DNA of 63,480 nt, from the IMG/VR virus record IMGVR_UViG_3300042923_000762, positions 1 through 63,480 of that record, one strand, 5' to 3'. Shown piece by piece: positions 60,549-63,480 of the stretch (the stretch's first letter is position 1; each line of letters opens with the position of its first letter). The notes beneath the pieces were generated by a model, which saw only the letters and a program-made list of their open reading frames with translations, did not search any database and was not told where the DNA came from. Position numbers and translations under genes: made by a program. This stretch comes from a virus.

Positions 60549-61050
60549 TTTAGGTCCAGAAGAAGAAACAAAGAACGTAGGCGTTGGTGCACAGAATGAT
60601 ACTGGCGCAATGGTATTTGATCTCGATTCCGTAAGTGATCAAGCTTCGTCTTTTGAAGTATTGCCAAAGGGTACTTACAATGCAGTAGTTGAAGAGTTCG
60701 AGTTTACGGAATCTCAGTCCAGTGGAGCACCGATGTGTAAAGCGGTTTATTCCATTACTGATGAAGAGTATGCTGAGCGTAAGATCTTTGATTACTATGT
60801 TTTAACCGGTGAAGGAGCTAAATTCTCCATGCCTAAGTTGAAGCAGTTACTTACAAGAGTTTGTCCTGAGACTCCTCTTAATGGTTTCAATCCTCAGCAG
60901 TTTGCAGATTCTGGTGTTATCATTAATCGTGGATGCCAGTTAGTTCTTGGTATTCAGACCCAGAAGAAGGGTGATTACAAGGGCGAGAAGAGAAACAATG
61001 TTAAGGAGATCTTGGCAGCTAACAACGTAGCTGGAAGCTTCTTAGGCTAA
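60535..61050 (+). CDS. DUF669 protein (SSB-like)
   Basis: ATG at 60535 (MSSFNLGPEEETKNVGVGAQN) after GTAGGAGGCTAATTT. 171 residues. The core reads FEVLPKGTYNAVVEEFEFTESQSSG, then YSITDEEYAERKIFDYYV and a final VKEILAANNVAGSFLG; this is the DUF669 family pattern of phage SSB-like proteins paired with Sak4. It likely binds single-stranded DNA in replication and recombination. It is followed by a terminator, with read-through to the modification operon likely. Confidence 0.88.
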   Translation: MSSFNLGPEEETKNVGVGAQNDTGAMVFDLDSVSDQASSFEVLPKGTYNAVVEEFEFTESQSSGAPMCKAVYSITDEEYAERKIFDYYVLTGEGAKFSMPKLKQLLTRVCPETPLNGFNPQQFADSGVIINRGCQLVLGIQTQKKGDYKGEKRNNVKEILAANNVAGSFLG

Positions 61051-61058
61051 TACAGGAT

Positions 61059-61093
61059 GGGAGCGTGCTGTTATAGGCGCTCCCTTCTTTTTG
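61059..61093 (+). terminator. Terminator after DUF669 gene
   Basis: GGGAGCG (61059-61065) and CGCTCCC (61078-61084) with a 12-base loop, then TTCTTTTT. It lies 8 bases after the stop. No new promoter is apparent before the next gene, so read-through probably supplies the que operon. Confidence 0.9.
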
Positions 61094-61130
61094 TACGTTA
61101 TCGGAGAGAAAACAGCAAAGGAGAACAAAT

Positions 61131-62099
61131 ATGTTCAATAAGTATCAGGATCAAGCGTGTGGTACCTTTAAGGTACATAAAGCATTAACTCCTCACCAGT
61201 CAGAATTACTCGATTGGAATAGTGGTCTCGGTGGAGAAGTAGGAGAAGTACAGGAAATTATTAAGCACCATGTCTATTCAGATGAACCTCTAGATAAAAT
61301 GCATCTGGCTAAAGAATTAGGTGATGTTCTGTGGTATATTTCAGCAATGGCAAAATCTAATGATATTGCACTCGAAGATATAGCTTCCTTGAATTTAGCA
61401 AAATTAAGTCATCGCTATGATGGTGGCGGCTATGATAACGCTAAGAGCTTAAGTCGACATGAGAAGGAGGAATTATTTAAAAATTCTCCCATTTATCGTG
61501 TATTGGAAGCCCGCATTAATAAACACGGAGTTGACGCACCAGTAAATATTATCTTCTTGGGGCCTGATGGGTCCGGCAAGACAACCATTTCGAAAGAAGT
61601 AGCTAAGAGATTGGGATTCACTTACCAGAAATGTGATTATCGTCAGCCGCGTAAACCTGAATTAGCTTTATCCCTTCTCAAATCTCAGACTAACATGGTC
61701 TATGATCGTTTCTATTATCCGGATGACATGTTGTATTGTAAGGTCAAGGGCATCGAACAAGAAGCTTCTTATTGGGCACAATATGACGCTGTAGATGATA
61801 TGTTATTGCAACTCAACACTATCATCGTGTATATTGATGCCTCTGATGAGGTATTAAAGCAACGTAGTAAGGTTTGGGCGGATGATTACGTAGCAACAAC
61901 AGATTTACCTCATATCAAGGAGTTGTATGATAATTTCCTCACATTCGCTCAAGAGGAAGAAAAGCTGGCCGTATTACAATATGATACTTCAAACATAGAA
62001 GCAGAATCTATGGATTATCAGATTCTGATAGACATGATTATTGAAGATATCGATATAGAGCGGGCAAGATTTGGAGGTGTAAAGAATGCAGATAACTAA
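61131..62099 (+). CDS. MazG-like pyrophosphohydrolase fused to nucleotide kinase
   Basis: A 322-residue fusion. Residues 1-105 match MazG-type NTP pyrophosphohydrolase (GLGGEVGEVQEIIKHH, then LAKELGDVLWYISAMA: the E-x2-E and E-x-x-D metal motifs). Residues about 140-300 form a thymidylate-kinase-like P-loop kinase (NIIFLGPDGSGKTTISKEVA, then MVYDRFYYPDDMLY, the DRxYxS-like motif). It may clean the nucleotide pool and phosphorylate dTMP or a modified dNMP. It overlaps queD by 14 bases, tying it to the modification operon. Confidence 0.85.
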   Translation: MFNKYQDQACGTFKVHKALTPHQSELLDWNSGLGGEVGEVQEIIKHHVYSDEPLDKMHLAKELGDVLWYISAMAKSNDIALEDIASLNLAKLSHRYDGGGYDNAKSLSRHEKEELFKNSPIYRVLEARINKHGVDAPVNIIFLGPDGSGKTTISKEVAKRLGFTYQKCDYRQPRKPELALSLLKSQTNMVYDRFYYPDDMLYCKVKGIEQEASYWAQYDAVDDMLLQLNTIIVYIDASDEVLKQRSKVWADDYVATTDLPHIKELYDNFLTFAQEEEKLAVLQYDTSNIEAESMDYQILIDMIIEDIDIERARFGGVKNADN

Positions 62100-62532
62100 A
62101 GAAGTAACTTTTGATTGTGCTCATATGTTATCAGGGCATAAGGGTTTATGTGCTAATCTTCATGGACATACTTACAAGATGCAGGTAACTGTAGAAGGTA
62201 AATTAGTCGATGAAGGTTCTTCGGAGGGTATGTTAATTGATTTCTCTGACCTAAAGAAGGCGATTGAAGAGTGCGTTATGAAGAGATTTGATCACGCCGT
62301 TATATTCAGTACAGCGCATTATCGTAACGAGGCAGAAGAAGATCTGTTATGCTGGGCGGAGAAAAATAACATGCACCGCCTCATACTTAACGAGAGATCG
62401 ACTGCTGAGAGTATGTCCGTACAGATCCGGGATGAGATTAAGAACTACTTGTACTATGAACTAAAGCTTTACAATATTTCGGAAGTGCACATCAAGCTGT
62501 GGGAGACACCTACATCTTTCGCGGAGGTATAA
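62086..62532 (+). CDS. queD: 6-carboxytetrahydropterin synthase QueD
   Basis: A 148-residue QueD. Zinc ligands: His13 (FDCAHML), His26 and His28 (LHGHTY); catalytic Cys22 precedes them (GLCANLHGH). The second catalytic motif is FDHAVIF (about 71), and a later E-x-STAE (NERSTAESM) closes the active site. It converts dihydroneopterin triphosphate from FolE to 6-carboxytetrahydropterin, precursor of preQ0. It overlaps the kinase fusion gene and precedes queE by one base gap. Confidence 0.95.
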   Translation: MQITKEVTFDCAHMLSGHKGLCANLHGHTYKMQVTVEGKLVDEGSSEGMLIDFSDLKKAIEECVMKRFDHAVIFSTAHYRNEAEEDLLCWAEKNNMHRLILNERSTAESMSVQIRDEIKNYLYYELKLYNISEVHIKLWETPTSFAEV

Positions 62533-62533
62533 C

Positions 62534-63130
62534 ATGAGAATAGTAGAAGTATTTACGAGTATACAGGGTGAAGGTGGATTTATGGGAATGCCGGCCACCT
62601 TCATCAGGACTATGGGATGTAATTTAAAGTGTGATTTCTGTGATACTAAGAAATCATGGAAGCCGGGCGAAATGGTTGAGGGTGAAGATTTAACTCTCGA
62701 TGAGATCGTAGCAAAAGTACCTGATAATATCACATTGGTGGTTATCACAGGAGGAGAGCCTACAATCCAGCCTCAACTTGGGAATTTGATTGATAAGCTG
62801 CATCTGGCTGATAAGCATGTAGCTGTCGAAACTAATGGTACGATGGAGGTAGACGGTGAAGTCGACTGGGTCACGTGTTCCCCTAAAGCTGATGCTAATT
62901 ACATTATTAATTCTTTCTGTCGTCCTAATGAGCTTAAGTATGTTGTTACTCCGGATTTTGATCCTGCAGTAATAACTGAACCTATTCGGAAGTTATACGC
63001 GGGTAGGATTTGGCTACAGCCGGAAGGTAGCGACATACAGAATATGTGGAAACGCTGTTATGAAATAGCAATGGCAGACCCAAGATTACGTGTAGGCGTA
63101 CAGCTACACAAGTTAATGGAGGTAGAATAA
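62534..63130 (+). CDS. queE: 7-carboxy-7-deazaguanine synthase QueE
   Basis: A 198-residue radical SAM enzyme. Residues 29, 33 and 36 form the CNLKCDFC cluster motif that holds the 4Fe-4S cluster, preceded by IQGEGGFMGMPATFIR, the family signature; VVITGGEPT follows (GGE SAM motif). It turns 6-carboxytetrahydropterin into 7-carboxy-7-deazaguanine, the QueC substrate. It ends in the folE start (TAATG overlap), so the two are coupled. Confidence 0.95.
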   Translation: MRIVEVFTSIQGEGGFMGMPATFIRTMGCNLKCDFCDTKKSWKPGEMVEGEDLTLDEIVAKVPDNITLVVITGGEPTIQPQLGNLIDKLHLADKHVAVETNGTMEVDGEVDWVTCSPKADANYIINSFCRPNELKYVVTPDFDPAVITEPIRKLYAGRIWLQPEGSDIQNMWKRCYEIAMADPRLRVGVQLHKLMEVE

Positions 63131-63480
63131 TGTTATCTGAGAATCTTGATAAAGATTATTTACGTATGCAACGTATGGATGCTGTAACTATGTTACTTAA
63201 GACTATCCCGAACGAAGATGCTTTTCGTGAGGGTCTTCTTGAAACTCCTCATCGTGTAGCTAAAATGTATGATGAGATTTTCGGTGGTTATGAAATGGAT
63301 CCTTCTGTAATCTTAAGCAAGTCATTCGACGCGGGCAAGATGCATGATGATGAATGCGACGAAGCTGATGTTTATGCTAATGGTATTGTCATTGTCAGAG
63401 ACATCCCTTTTTACAGTCATTGCGAGCATCATATGGTACCCTTCTTCGGAAAGGCCCATATTGCTTACATAGCCAATGAA
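63130..63480 (+). CDS. folE: GTP cyclohydrolase I, N-terminal part (continues at base 128)
   Basis: The 5' part of folE, 117 codons, ATG at 63130 overlapping the queE stop. It begins MLSENLDKDYLRMQRMDAVT and includes TPHRVAKMYDEIFGGYEMDP, a family motif, and the zinc motif [10 protein letters not shown] in the last 40 codons. The gene goes on at base 128 of the window because the contig is circular, giving a full-length 209-residue enzyme. First step of preQ0 synthesis. Confidence 0.95.
   Translation, partial: MLSENLDKDYLRMQRMDAVTMLLKTIPNEDAFREGLLETPHRVAKMYDEIFGGYEMDPSVILSKSFDAGKMHDDECDEADVYANGIVIVRDIPFYSHCEHHMVPFFGKAHIAYIANE
63354..63480. repeat. Assembly overlap, right copy of 127-base terminal repeat
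   Basis: Exact copy of bases 1-127. See the left copy. It shows that the window closes on itself. Confidence 0.95.

Overview
The window is the complete genome of a virulent, siphovirus-like tailed phage, about 63.35 kb. The first 127 bases (1-127) recur exactly at 63354-63480, inside folE, so the contig is a circular or circularly permuted genome cut with a 127-base overlap. The host is probably a low-GC Firmicute, most likely an anaerobic spore-forming Clostridia lineage. The reasons are strong AAGGAGG ribosome binding sites on nearly every gene, GTG/TTG starts, an LLH-type holin, and homologues of SpoIIID, YdbC and SleB. I see no integrase, repressor, tRNA or CRISPR array.

Layout. (1) 61.1 kb through the junction to 5.9 kb, plus strand: a MazG/nucleotide-kinase fusion, then queD, queE, folE, queC and a DpdA-like DNA transglycosylase, ending in a family A DNA polymerase with an N-terminal uracil-DNA-glycosylase-like domain. 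Together these can make preQ0 and place a 7-deazaguanine in DNA. (2) 6.1-30.4 kb, minus strand: the late operon, read from 30.4 kb downward. It holds terminase, portal, protease/scaffold, decoration and capsid, connectors, tail tube, frameshifted chaperone, tape measure, tail tip, receptor-binding proteins, holin and endolysin. (3) 30.4-36.4 kb: a control region with long noncoding stretches, inverted repeats, GC-rich islands, small genes, and two genes made of tandem helix-turn-helix (HTH) repeats. (4) 36.5-45.3 kb, minus strand: about 27 mostly tiny genes, many with zinc ribbons, including NrdR-like, PC4/YdbC-like and possible pyrimidine-dimer glycosylase proteins and an out-of-frame nested gene. 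(5) 45.4-49.0 kb, minus strand: primase-polymerase/helicase and DNA ligase. (6) 49.3-61.0 kb, plus strand: a third HTH-repeat protein, an HNH nuclease, a sigma-factor/RuvC fusion, a SleB-like hydrolase, ThyX, a SpoIIID-like protein, an SNF2 helicase, a PD-(D/E)XK nuclease, a Sak4-like ATPase and a DUF669 protein.

The most interesting result is a coherent transcription circuit. Three promoters of host type (TTGACA or TTGCTC, 17 bp, TATAAT, then a shared ATTATAAGATAA start region) precede two HTH-repeat genes and the sigma-RuvC fusion gene. Seven other promoters share a different, very regular form (CGTTAAA or CGTTAAT, 17 bp, TATTAT or TATAAT). They precede the whole structural operon, replication, ligase, helicase, recombination and small-gene operons. 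The simple model is that the early fused sigma factor directs RNA polymerase to the CGTTAA promoters, while its RuvC domain ties that switch to branched replication or recombination DNA. The promoter pattern and domains are read from the sequence; the circuit itself is inference.
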